The translations under genes were made by a program, and so were the position numbers. The notes under the pieces were generated by a model. It worked only from the letters and a program-made list of their open reading frames with translations, had not been told where the DNA came from and did not search any database. Shown in pieces: positions 1 to 4,595 of a stretch of 5,194 bases of DNA (position 1 is the first letter of the stretch; the number at the start of each line of letters is the position of its first letter). The DNA comes from Streptosporangiaceae bacterium. Lineage in GTDB: Bacteria; Actinomycetota; Actinomycetes; Streptosporangiales; Streptosporangiaceae. The DNA lies in contig JASIBJ010000136.1 in assembly GCA_030045215.1 (NCBI GenBank), forward strand, positions 1-5,194, given 5' to 3'.

Positions 1-369
1 TCGTTCTGCTGCCCTCGCGACGGCGAGTTCTCCCTGCGGGTCGGCGATGCGGGTGAAGCCGGTCGGCGCGAGCACCAGCGGGTAGGCCAGCCGGCGACCC
101 AGCAGGGTTGAGCCGCTGTCGACGGCGCCGACTCCGCGAAGAACCCGCGGCCGGAACGTGACCGAGGCGAAGGCCGCCTGGTTAGCGGTCAGCGTTCGCT
201 CGTCCTCGGCTGCGCCGTCGATGTAGTCGAACACCCCGCCTGGCAGGCGCCTCCTGGCGATTCTTCGCAGGTCCTCCACCGACGCCGTCCGGGCCAGCCG
301 GCGGCGGACCAGGTCGGTCTCGATCGACCGGAAGCGGAGGACAGACCTGAGCGTCTCGTACGGATTCAT
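1..369 (-). CDS. lldD: FMN-dependent alpha-hydroxy-acid dehydrogenase/oxidase (lactate dehydrogenase LldD-like), N-terminal part only
   Basis: Reading from the ATG at 369 down to base 1 gives 123 codons without a stop, so the gene continues past the left edge; family members are about 350-410 residues. The start of an FMN_dh TIM-barrel enzyme is visible. The motif FDYIDGAAEDE (residues 47-57) holds the Tyr (Y49) that in glycolate oxidase and flavocytochrome b2 contacts the substrate carboxylate. VLAPTGFTRIADPQGE (residues 99-114) is the first FMN-contacting strand and loop as in bacterial L-lactate dehydrogenases. These enzymes oxidise L-2-hydroxy acids to 2-keto acids, passing electrons to quinone, cytochrome or oxygen; the catalytic His/Arg region lies outside the window. 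A GGAGG (385-381) stands 11 bases before the ATG, slightly far. It follows the VOC gene in the same direction after 135 bases. Family is firm; exact substrate is not, and the symbol is provisional. Confidence 0.85.
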   Translation of the reverse strand, partial: MNPYETLRSVLRFRSIETDLVRRRLARTASVEDLRRIARRRLPGGVFDYIDGAAEDERTLTANQAAFASVTFRPRVLRGVGAVDSGSTLLGRRLAYPLVLAPTGFTRIADPQGELAVARAAER

Positions 370-449
370 GAGGACTCAGACCTCCGCGGGTGGGATGAAG
401 ACCGCTGGGCGCGGTGCGCGAACTGCGTCGTATGCTCCGCCCACGTTAG

Positions 450-470
450 CCGGAGGCGTACTGACTCCGG
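450..470. repeat. Inverted repeat in the VOC-lldD gap
   Basis: CCGGAG (450-455) and CTCCGG (465-470) are perfect complements around a 9-base spacer, 35 bases past the VOC stop and about 80 bases before the lldD-like start. No T-run follows on either strand. It could be a weak terminator for the VOC transcript or an operator for the next gene. In such GC-rich DNA a 6-base stem can also arise by chance. The rest of 370-504 shows no convincing -35/-10 pair. Confidence 0.25.
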
Positions 471-504
471 AGGGTGACTCTCGCGCGGGCCGCGCCAGGA
501 GGCG

Positions 505-897
505 CTACGCACAGTTAGCCTGCTCGACGAAGTAGAGGGGAACGCCATCTGGGTCGTCCACGCCGAAGTAGCTGCCCCAGGGCTCAGTCACCGGCGGGAT
601 CGTCACCGTAAGACCGCGGGCTGCGAGTTCCTCATGCGCGCGGTAGGCGTCGGGGACGATCACCACGATGGAGAAGGACCCCACGACCGGCGGGACCAGG
701 GGAGTCTGGTCGCGAGCCGCAGCCAGGATCTCCGCGACCGGCACCTGGCCGAGCTGGTAGTAGACACCCTGGCCGTCAGCCCTATCCCACTCGCGGACCG
801 GAATGCAGCCGAGCTTCGCCTCATAGAAGTCACGAGTTACCGCGAAATCGGTTACCGCGTACGAGGTGTAGGCGGCGCTGGGTCGAAAGTCCGTCAT
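505..897 (-). CDS. VOC-family (glyoxalase / bleomycin-resistance fold) protein
   Basis: A 130-residue protein, the usual size for a single-subunit vicinal-oxygen-chelate protein made of two beta-alpha-beta-beta-beta modules. Module 1 begins with AYTSYAVTDFAVTRDFYEAKLG (Tyr10 to Gly30). Module 2 begins near residue 73 (GSFSIVVIVPD) and ends with the typical WGSYFGVDDPDGVPLYFVE. Of the four positions that usually hold metal ligands, two acids remain (about E56 and E125), while the two His positions appear to be Tyr10 and Ser76. It may therefore bind a ligand rather than act as a classical metal-dependent glyoxalase or dioxygenase. The start is well supported: GGGAGG lies 8 bases before the ATG. 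It is divergent from the methyltransferase gene (97-base gap) and upstream of the lldD-like gene in the same direction. Fold assignment is firm; substrate is unknown. Confidence 0.85.
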   Translation of the reverse strand: MTDFRPSAAYTSYAVTDFAVTRDFYEAKLGCIPVREWDRADGQGVYYQLGQVPVAEILAAARDQTPLVPPVVGSFSIVVIVPDAYRAHEELAARGLTVTIPPVTEPWGSYFGVDDPDGVPLYFVEQANCA

Positions 898-982
898 GCG
901 CCCAGCCTCCCATCTTCTGCGAGCGCCCCAAGGGTCGCCCGGTGACGGCGGAGCGCCCGGGAAAGGTACTGGCCGTCAGGCC

Positions 983-988
983 TAGAGT
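983..988 (+). promoter_or_regulatory. Probable -10 element for a leaderless transcript of the methyltransferase gene
   Basis: TAGAGT matches the actinobacterial -10 pattern TAnnnT and ends 6 bases before the GTG at 995. That would place the transcription start on or next to the start codon. No Shine-Dalgarno sequence is visible before the GTG, which agrees with leaderless translation, common in actinomycetes. I see no good -35 hexamer at the expected distance, so the promoter is inferred from the -10 and its position only. Confidence 0.5.
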
Positions 989-994
989 GACGCG

Positions 995-1897
995 GTGAGC
1001 TTCCTCGAACCGGATAGCGGCGTGCTGGTGACCGATGGCGGCCTGGCGACCGAGCTAGAGGCGCGCGGGCACGATCTGTCGGACTCGCTGTGGTCGGCGC
1101 GCCTGCTGGTGGATGCGCCCGCGGAGATCGCCGCCGCCCACGTGGCGTTCTTCCGTGCCGGGGCGGTAATCGCGACGACCGCGAGCTATCAGGCGTCATT
1201 CGACGGGTTCGCGGCGCGCGGCGTGGGCCGAGACGATGCCGCGCGACTGCTGCGGCGCAGCGTCGAGCTGGCGCAAGCCGCGCGCGCCGAGGTGGCCGCT
1301 GACCAGATGAGGAGGTGGGTAGCCGCTTCGATCGGCCCGTACGGCGCTACCCTGGCAGACGGATCGGAGTACCGAGGCCGTTACGGCCTGAGCGTCGCGG
1401 CGCTGGTCGCATGGCACCGGCCCCGCCTGGAAGTACTGGCTGAGGCAGGCCCGGACGTGCTGGCCCTGGAGACAGTCCCCGACGTCGATGAGGCCGAGGC
1501 GCTCATCGCATCCATCCGTGGCCTGGGGATTCCCGCCTGGCTGACGTACAGCATTGAAGGCGAACGCACCCGCGCGGGGCAGCCGATTGCCGAGGCGTTC
1601 GCGGTTTCCAGGGACGTGCCAGAGGTCGTGGCCATAGGCGTTAACTGCTGCGCCCCGGCCGACGTGCCGCTGGCTATCGCCACGGCGATCGAGGTCACCG
1701 GCAAGCCCGTGATCGTCTACCCGAACAGCGGCGAGAACTGGGACGCGCGGCGGCGGACCTGGGCCGGCCGGCCGCAGTACGCCGTCGGCCAGCCTCAGGA
1801 GTGGGCGGCCCAGGGAGCCAGGATCGTCGGCGGGTGCTGCCGGGTCCGCCCCGCCGACATTGCCGCAATCGCCCTGGCGATTAGTGGCGCTGGCTAG
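995..1897 (+). CDS. mmuM: Homocysteine S-methyltransferase (MmuM type)
   Basis: The protein has 300 residues, close to the roughly 310 of E. coli MmuM. It transfers a methyl group from S-methylmethionine (or S-adenosylmethionine) to homocysteine, giving methionine (EC 2.1.1.10), in the cytoplasm. The barrel opens with VTDGGLATELEARGHDL (residues 12-28), the conserved DGG(L/M)ATxLE region. The Zn site that activates the homocysteine thiol is complete: GVNC (Cys218) and GGCC (Cys281, Cys282), at the usual ends of strands 6 and 8. TTASYQASF (61-69) and ALETVPDVDEAEAL (157-170) are further family blocks. The GTG start is chosen because the conserved N-terminus starts at once and a TAGAGT -10 sits just upstream. 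The upstream neighbour is divergent; tenA follows 94 bases downstream in the same direction. Nothing is missing or broken. Some homologues methylate selenohomocysteine or related thiols, which cannot be excluded. Confidence 0.93.
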   Translation: MSFLEPDSGVLVTDGGLATELEARGHDLSDSLWSARLLVDAPAEIAAAHVAFFRAGAVIATTASYQASFDGFAARGVGRDDAARLLRRSVELAQAARAEVAADQMRRWVAASIGPYGATLADGSEYRGRYGLSVAALVAWHRPRLEVLAEAGPDVLALETVPDVDEAEALIASIRGLGIPAWLTYSIEGERTRAGQPIAEAFAVSRDVPEVVAIGVNCCAPADVPLAIATAIEVTGKPVIVYPNSGENWDARRRTWAGRPQYAVGQPQEWAAQGARIVGGCCRVRPADIAAIALAISGAG

Positions 1898-1945
1898 CCG
1901 CCAGTTGATAGGAGCCTGGCATCCAAGCGAGCTAAAAGATCGGCT

Positions 1946-1966
1946 CCTGCCGGCCAGGCCGGCAGG
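1946..1966. repeat. Near-perfect palindrome upstream of tenA
   Basis: The arms CCTGCCGGCC (1946-1955) and GGCCGGCAGG (1957-1966) are perfectly complementary around a single A. As RNA it would fold as an 8-base stem with a 5-base loop. It ends 25 bases before the tenA ATG and has no T-run after it. It could be a protein-binding operator, a transcription pause or attenuation hairpin, or the inner stem of the leader described at 1910-1985. Confidence 0.6.
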
Positions 1967-1978
1967 TCCCTGACCGCG

Positions 1979-1984
1979 AAGGAG
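1979..1984 (+). promoter_or_regulatory. Ribosome binding site of tenA
   Basis: AAGGAG is a strong match to the 16S anti-Shine-Dalgarno and stands 7 bases before the ATG at 1992. This fixes the tenA start. The same bases (1980-1985) can pair with GCTCCT at 1943-1948. Confidence 0.85.
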
Positions 1985-1991
1985 CAGCGCG

Positions 1992-2660
1992 ATGAGTGAC
2001 AATTTCACCTCCGGGCTGTGGCAGGACGTGGCTGACATCTACGAAGCGATCCTGGCTCATCCGTTTCTGACCGGGCTCACCGGCGGAGGGCTGTCGCCCG
2101 AGTCGTTCGCCTTCTACGTGGTCCAGGACGTCCTATTCCTGCGCCGGTATGCGCAGGCGCTGGCCCTGGTGGCCAGCCGTGCCCCCGACACTGCTAGCAC
2201 GGAGATGTTCGCTCGTCACGCGGCGGGCATTGTCACCGCCGAGATGAGCTTGCACCAGTCACTGATGGCCGACCTCGACCTGGATCCCGCGGCCGTGGAA
2301 GCGACCGAGGAGGCTCCGACAACGCTCGCCTATACCAGCTATCTGCTGGCGACGACCGCCAACGGATCTTACGGCGAAGGCGTCGGCGCCTTGCTGCCCT
2401 GCTACTGGATCTACTGGGAGGTTGGCAAGCACCTGCTCGAGCGGGGTTCGCCCAACCCGCGCTACCAGCGATGGATCGACACCTACAGCGGCGACGAGTA
2501 TGGCAGCGACGCGCGCGATGTCATCGCGGCCGCCGACAAGCTGAGCGCCGACCTGAGTCCGCGAGAGCGCGAGCAGGTGCGCCGCCACTTTCGGGTGACG
2601 AGCCGCTACGAGTGGATGTTCTGGGACATGGCCTATCACCGGCAGACCTGGCCGGTGTGA
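1992..2660 (+). CDS. tenA: TenA-family aminopyrimidine aminohydrolase / thiaminase II
   Basis: The protein has 222 residues, a normal TenA length. TenA hydrolyses the amino group of 4-amino-5-aminomethyl-2-methylpyrimidine, a thiamine breakdown product, to give HMP for thiamine salvage; it also cleaves thiamine (EC 3.5.99.2). It is a soluble all-helical tetramer. All key residues known from Bacillus subtilis TenA are present with a constant offset of two: Asp46 (for Asp44) in YVVQDVLFL, Tyr114 (for 112) in YTSYLL, the nucleophile Cys137 (for 135) in LLPCYWIYWEVGKHL, Tyr165 (for 163) in YSGDEY, and Glu207 (for 205) in SRYEWMFWDMAY. It should therefore be an active TenA_C enzyme rather than a TenA_E variant. 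The start is supported by AAGGAG 7 bases upstream. It follows the methyltransferase by 94 bases and ends 3 bases from the convergent transporter stop. No other thiamine gene and no TPP riboswitch is visible. Confidence 0.95.
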   Translation: MSDNFTSGLWQDVADIYEAILAHPFLTGLTGGGLSPESFAFYVVQDVLFLRRYAQALALVASRAPDTASTEMFARHAAGIVTAEMSLHQSLMADLDLDPAAVEATEEAPTTLAYTSYLLATTANGSYGEGVGALLPCYWIYWEVGKHLLERGSPNPRYQRWIDTYSGDEYGSDARDVIAAADKLSADLSPREREQVRRHFRVTSRYEWMFWDMAYHRQTWPV

Positions 2661-2663
2661 TCG

Positions 2664-3677
2664 TCAGATGGTGAGGCGGTCGGCGCCAGGTTGGCGCGAG
2701 CACAAGGCTGGCCCGGCGGAGGCTCCCAGGGACGCGGCACAGGGCTGTGACGCCGCGCCTGATGCTGCCGCGAGCGTCGCTTGCGGGTCCCCCGGCGTCC
2801 GGAGCTGGATGAGGCACATGGCGGCCACCACCAGTATTCCCCCCGCGATCGCGGGCAGGCCGAGCGTCTCTCCGCCAAGGGCGACCGCGAAGACGGCCGC
2901 GAACATGGGTTCGGTCGTGAGGATCACCGCCGCCTGTGTGGCCGAGAGCCGGGTTTGGGCCCAGGTCTGGATGGTGTAGGCGAGGGCGGATGCCAGCACG
3001 GCGGTGATCGCGATGGCTCGCCAATCGCTGCTGGTGTCCGGGACGCTGAGCTGGCCGGTTGCCAGCGCGGCGCTCGTCCAGAGCGCCGCCACGGTCGCGA
3101 GCTGCACGGTCGTAAGGGCGAAGGAGTCATGTCCCGCGGACCACTCGCCAATGCCGACGATCTGGAGCCCGAATAGCACCGCGCAGGCCAGCGTGAGGAA
3201 CTCGCCCGCACCTAGAGCGAACCCGCCGAGGGTGATGAGGGCCAGACCGCCGCCCGCGAGCAGAACAGCAAGCCAGGACGACGGAGCCAGCCGTCGGCGC
3301 AGCAGCAGCCATGACAGCACCGGAGTGAACACCACGAACAGGCCGGTGAGAAAGCCTGATACGGCCGCCGGGGTGTGCTCGAGACCGATCGCCTGGGTGG
3401 CATAGGCCAGGCCGAGCACCACGCCGAGCAGCACTCCGTGGCGCACGCCCTTGGCGCGGAGGCCACGCACCGCGCGGGGGCGGGCGGCGAAGAGCAGCCC
3501 GGCGGCTAGAGCGAACCGCCAGGCCAGGAAGTCGAACACCGGCATGTGGGCCACTGCATCCTTGACCACCAGGAACGTTGCTCCCCAGACGGCTGCGGCG
3601 CCCATTAACGCAGTCGCCGCCGTCAGCTGCCGGTTCGGCCGCGGGGGAGCGGCCGGGCGCCACCCGAGCGTGGCCAT
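2664..3677 (-). CDS. EamA/DMT-family transporter (ten-helix, probable small-molecule exporter)
   Basis: With the ATG at 3677 the protein has 337 residues. I prefer this start to the GTG at 3686 because GAAGG (3690-3686) lies exactly 8 bases before the ATG, whereas the GTG overlaps that GAAGG and has no binding site of its own. The chain is very hydrophobic and fits two EamA repeats of five helices. Repeat 1 runs from about residue 20 (MGAAAVWGATFLVVKDAV) to about 150; repeat 2 from about 157 to 291, ending with the family hallmark TTEPMFAAVFAVALGGETL (254-272) and a last helix IAGGILVVAAMCLI (277-290). A cytoplasmic Ala/Gly-rich tail of about 45 residues follows. Relatives (RhaT, YdcZ, RarD, YedA types) move amino acids, metabolites or drugs; the substrate is unknown here. 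It carries a TTA leucine codon at position 24. It is divergent from the CGNR regulator, which probably controls it, and tail-to-tail with tenA. Confidence 0.9.
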   Translation of the reverse strand: MATLGWRPAAPPRPNRQLTAATALMGAAAVWGATFLVVKDAVAHMPVFDFLAWRFALAAGLLFAARPRAVRGLRAKGVRHGVLLGVVLGLAYATQAIGLEHTPAAVSGFLTGLFVVFTPVLSWLLLRRRLAPSSWLAVLLAGGGLALITLGGFALGAGEFLTLACAVLFGLQIVGIGEWSAGHDSFALTTVQLATVAALWTSAALATGQLSVPDTSSDWRAIAITAVLASALAYTIQTWAQTRLSATQAAVILTTEPMFAAVFAVALGGETLGLPAIAGGILVVAAMCLIQLRTPGDPQATLAAASGAASQPCAASLGASAGPALCSRQPGADRLTI

Positions 3678-3703
3678 CGGAGACACCTTCTAAATGGAGA
3701 CGA

Positions 3704-3717
3704 TGGTTACATAACCA
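3704..3717. promoter_or_regulatory. Perfect palindrome TGGTTA-CA-TAACCA, candidate operator between eamA and the CGNR regulator
   Basis: The arms TGGTTA (3704-3709) and TAACCA (3712-3717) are perfect complements around CA, in a locally AT-richer patch of an otherwise GC-rich window. It sits 13 bases before the eamA ribosome binding site, where a repressor would block that gene. It also overlaps GTTACA (3706-3711), a possible -35 for the regulator. The best candidate for its ligand is the CGNR protein itself; this is inference from position. Confidence 0.55.
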
Positions 3718-3733
3718 GCCACCACGATATGCT
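3706..3733 (+). promoter_or_regulatory. Candidate promoter of the CGNR regulator gene
   Basis: GTTACA (3706-3711) and TATGCT (3728-3733) are 16 bases apart and would give a leader of about 50 bases carrying the GGGGAG binding site. A second option is TTGCAA (3747-3752) with TAGTTA (3771-3776), 18 bases apart, but its transcript would start at about 3783, inside the ribosome binding site. Neither can be chosen from sequence alone. Confidence 0.3.
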
Positions 3734-3752
3734 AGTGTCGGTTGTGTTGCAA
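3724..3752 (-). promoter_or_regulatory. Candidate promoter of the EamA transporter gene
   Basis: On the minus strand TTGCAA (3752-3747) and TATCGT (3729-3724) are separated by 17 bases, a good sigma-70-like arrangement. The expected transcript start, about 3717, coincides with the edge of the TGGTTACATAACCA palindrome, so a bound repressor would cover the start site. TTGCAA is itself palindromic and could also serve as a -35 for the regulator on the other strand. Confidence 0.4.
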
Positions 3753-3777
3753 CCTGCTATCGTCGTTTGCTAGTTAT

Positions 3778-3783
3778 GGGGAG
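3778..3783 (+). promoter_or_regulatory. Ribosome binding site of the CGNR regulator
   Basis: GGGGAG stands 5 bases before the ATG at 3789 and supports that start. An ATG at 3776 is out of frame. Confidence 0.65.
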
Positions 3784-3788
3784 ACGTC

Positions 3789-4355
3789 ATGGTTGCCGGT
3801 ATCCCAGCTCGGCCTGGCGAGCTTGTGCGGGACTTCGTGAACACGCTGGACGTCGACACCGGGCAGGACGAGTTGCTCTCGCCCGCGGCGCTGGCGGCTT
3901 GGCTGCGCGAGCACGGCCTGGCGACGATGCGCTCGGCTACAGAGGATGATCTCCGGGCCGCGGTGGCGCTGCGGGAGAGCCTCAGGGCGGTACTGCGCGC
4001 CCACCACGCCGATGCCACCGGTGCCGAAGGCACTACGCCGACCGGGCTTGACGATCTCATGGCGGATTATCCGCTGCAGGTTTCGCTGCGAACTGGCACC
4101 CCTGAACTGGAGCCAATCGGCGGCGGCGCTCACGCAGGCCTCGGCCGCATCGTCGCCGCCGTTGCGGCTAGCCACGCCGACCGGAGCTGGCCCCGCCTGA
4201 AGGTATGCGCCCAGAGCACCTGCCAGTGGGCGTTCCTCGATACCTCGCGCAACCAGTCCCGCTCCTGGTGTTCCATGAGCGTTTGCGGCAACCGGGCCAA
4301 GACGAAGGCGTACCGCACCCGGCAGAAGCTGCCTCATTCCGACGTCCGTAGCTAG
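3789..4355 (+). CDS. CGNR zinc-finger transcriptional regulator (ABATE + zf-CGNR)
   Basis: A 188-residue protein with the two-part layout of the CGNR family, which is abundant in actinomycetes. The N-terminal ABATE-like domain (about residues 1-130) begins with the typical RDFVNTLDVD (14-23). The C-terminal DNA-binding zinc ribbon (about 135-180) has Cys140 and Cys145 in VCAQSTCQWAFLDTSRN, then Cys161 and Cys166 in WCSMSVCGNRAKTKAYRTR, with the CGNR signature at 166-169 followed by a basic stretch. These four Cys are the expected zinc ligands. The upstream ABATE part is thought to sense a small molecule. It is divergent from the EamA transporter gene across about 110 bases, so a role as its local regulator, and in autoregulation, is likely but inferred. 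The ligand is unknown. The spacing between the Cys pairs (15 residues) is normal for the family. Confidence 0.93.
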   Translation: MVAGIPARPGELVRDFVNTLDVDTGQDELLSPAALAAWLREHGLATMRSATEDDLRAAVALRESLRAVLRAHHADATGAEGTTPTGLDDLMADYPLQVSLRTGTPELEPIGGGAHAGLGRIVAAVAASHADRSWPRLKVCAQSTCQWAFLDTSRNQSRSWCSMSVCGNRAKTKAYRTRQKLPHSDVRS

Positions 4356-4509
4356 TGCGACGGCCATCCCTGGCTACAACCGACGGCCGCCTGTAGGTGG
4401 CCGCGGGCCGCCTGTGGGTAAGGCGGTGGCCGCGTGGGTGGCGGCGGTGGCGGCGGTGGCCGCCGAGACCGGGGATCGGCGCCCCGGCGCGGTGCCGCCC
4501 TCGGGCTCG
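4356..4509. repeat. Non-coding GC-rich stretch with short direct repeats and consecutive hairpins
   Basis: The stretch between the CGNR stop and the kinase promoter is built from short repeats. CGACGGCC occurs at 4358 and 4381; GGCCGCCTGT at 4385 and 4406 (21-base period); GGTGGCCGCG at 4396 and 4425; and GGTGGCGGC is in tandem at 4437-4445 and 4446-4454, followed by the variant GGTGGCCGCC. Several foldbacks follow one another: CGGCCGCC/GGTGGCCG (4384-4403, one G-U, loop TGTA), GGCCGCC/GGTGGCC (4406-4431), GGCGGC/GCCGCC (4449-4464) and CCGGGG/CCCCGG (4469-4487). I see no supported gene here; a low-complexity frame at 4414-4536 lacks a binding site. Confidence 0.6.
4384..4403 (+). terminator. 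Possible hairpin terminator after the CGNR gene
   Basis: An 8-base stem CGGCCGCC/GGTGGCCG with one G-U pair and loop TGTA begins 29 bases after the CGNR stop codon. There is no U-tract, as is common for terminator hairpins proposed in high-GC actinomycetes. The hairpins downstream could add to it. In DNA this GC-rich the stem may be incidental. Confidence 0.35.
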
Positions 4510-4539
4510 TTGACGCCCCCAGCCGCACCGCGTTAGCGT
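4510..4539 (+). promoter_or_regulatory. Consensus-like actinobacterial promoter for the sugar kinase
   Basis: TTGACG (4510-4515) and TAGCGT (4534-4539) are exactly 18 bases apart. This matches the principal-sigma (HrdB-type) promoter pattern TTGAC-18-TAGnnT of actinomycetes. The transcript should start near A4546, giving a leader of about 50-60 bases before the kinase start. It is the best promoter match in the window. Confidence 0.65.
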
Positions 4540-4595
4540 TGCCGCATCTTGATCACTACTGGCGCCTTCTCTGGCGCGACCATGGGCGGCTGACC

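Larger units (their letters stand above)
1910..1985 (+). promoter_or_regulatory. Candidate structured leader of tenA with SD, anti-SD and a second SD-like segment
   Basis: GCTCCT (1943-1948) is complementary to two separate segments. One is AGGAGC at 1980-1985, which contains the tenA ribosome binding site; the other is an upstream AGGAGC at 1910-1915. With 1916 and 1942 included, the upstream pairing is 7 bases, AGGAGCC with GGCTCCT. Pairing with the upstream copy would leave the binding site free, while pairing with the downstream copy would hide it. A strong palindrome (1946-1966) lies inside the second structure. This is the geometry of a translational switch, but no known aptamer is recognised, and chance is possible because SD-like purine runs recur in such DNA. 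A TTGATA (1905-1910) and a TAAAAG (1933-1938) are nearby but 22 bases apart, too far for a good promoter. Confidence 0.35.

Noticed and set aside
1..369. MftD of a mycofactocin cluster
   Set aside because: MftD is also an FMN_dh protein, but this N-terminus has the FDYIDGAAEDE and APTGFTR motifs of lactate-type dehydrogenases, and no mycofactocin gene is seen nearby.
1946..1966. Rho-independent terminator after the methyltransferase gene
   Set aside because: The palindrome is strong but has no T-run, and it ends only 25 bases before the tenA ATG. A role in the tenA leader or as an operator fits better.
1898..1991. TPP (THI-box) riboswitch before tenA
   Set aside because: A few bases around 1967-1984 loosely recall the 3' part of the TPP aptamer, but the CUGAGA core, the pyrophosphate-binding half and the conserved helix order are absent and the gap is too short for a full aptamer.
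1196..2038. Long minus-strand open frame of 280 codons opposite the methyltransferase and tenA start
   Set aside because: It is a shadow of the real genes in GC-rich DNA: it is Arg/Pro/Gly-rich, matches no family I know, and lies antisense to the well-recognised methyltransferase.
2521..3663. Other long frames on both strands over the tenA 3' end and the transporter
   Set aside because: All overlap clearly recognised proteins (TenA, EamA) in other frames and have compositions typical of out-of-frame translation.
3675..3686. GTG at 3686 as the start of the transporter
   Set aside because: It would add only three residues and overlaps the GAAGG that is ideally placed for the ATG at 3677.
4414..4536. 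Small gene of about 40 codons (GTG to TAG) rich in Val and Ala
   Set aside because: The product is low-complexity, encoded by GGTGGCGGC-type repeats, with no ribosome binding site. Its stop codon lies inside the kinase -10 element.
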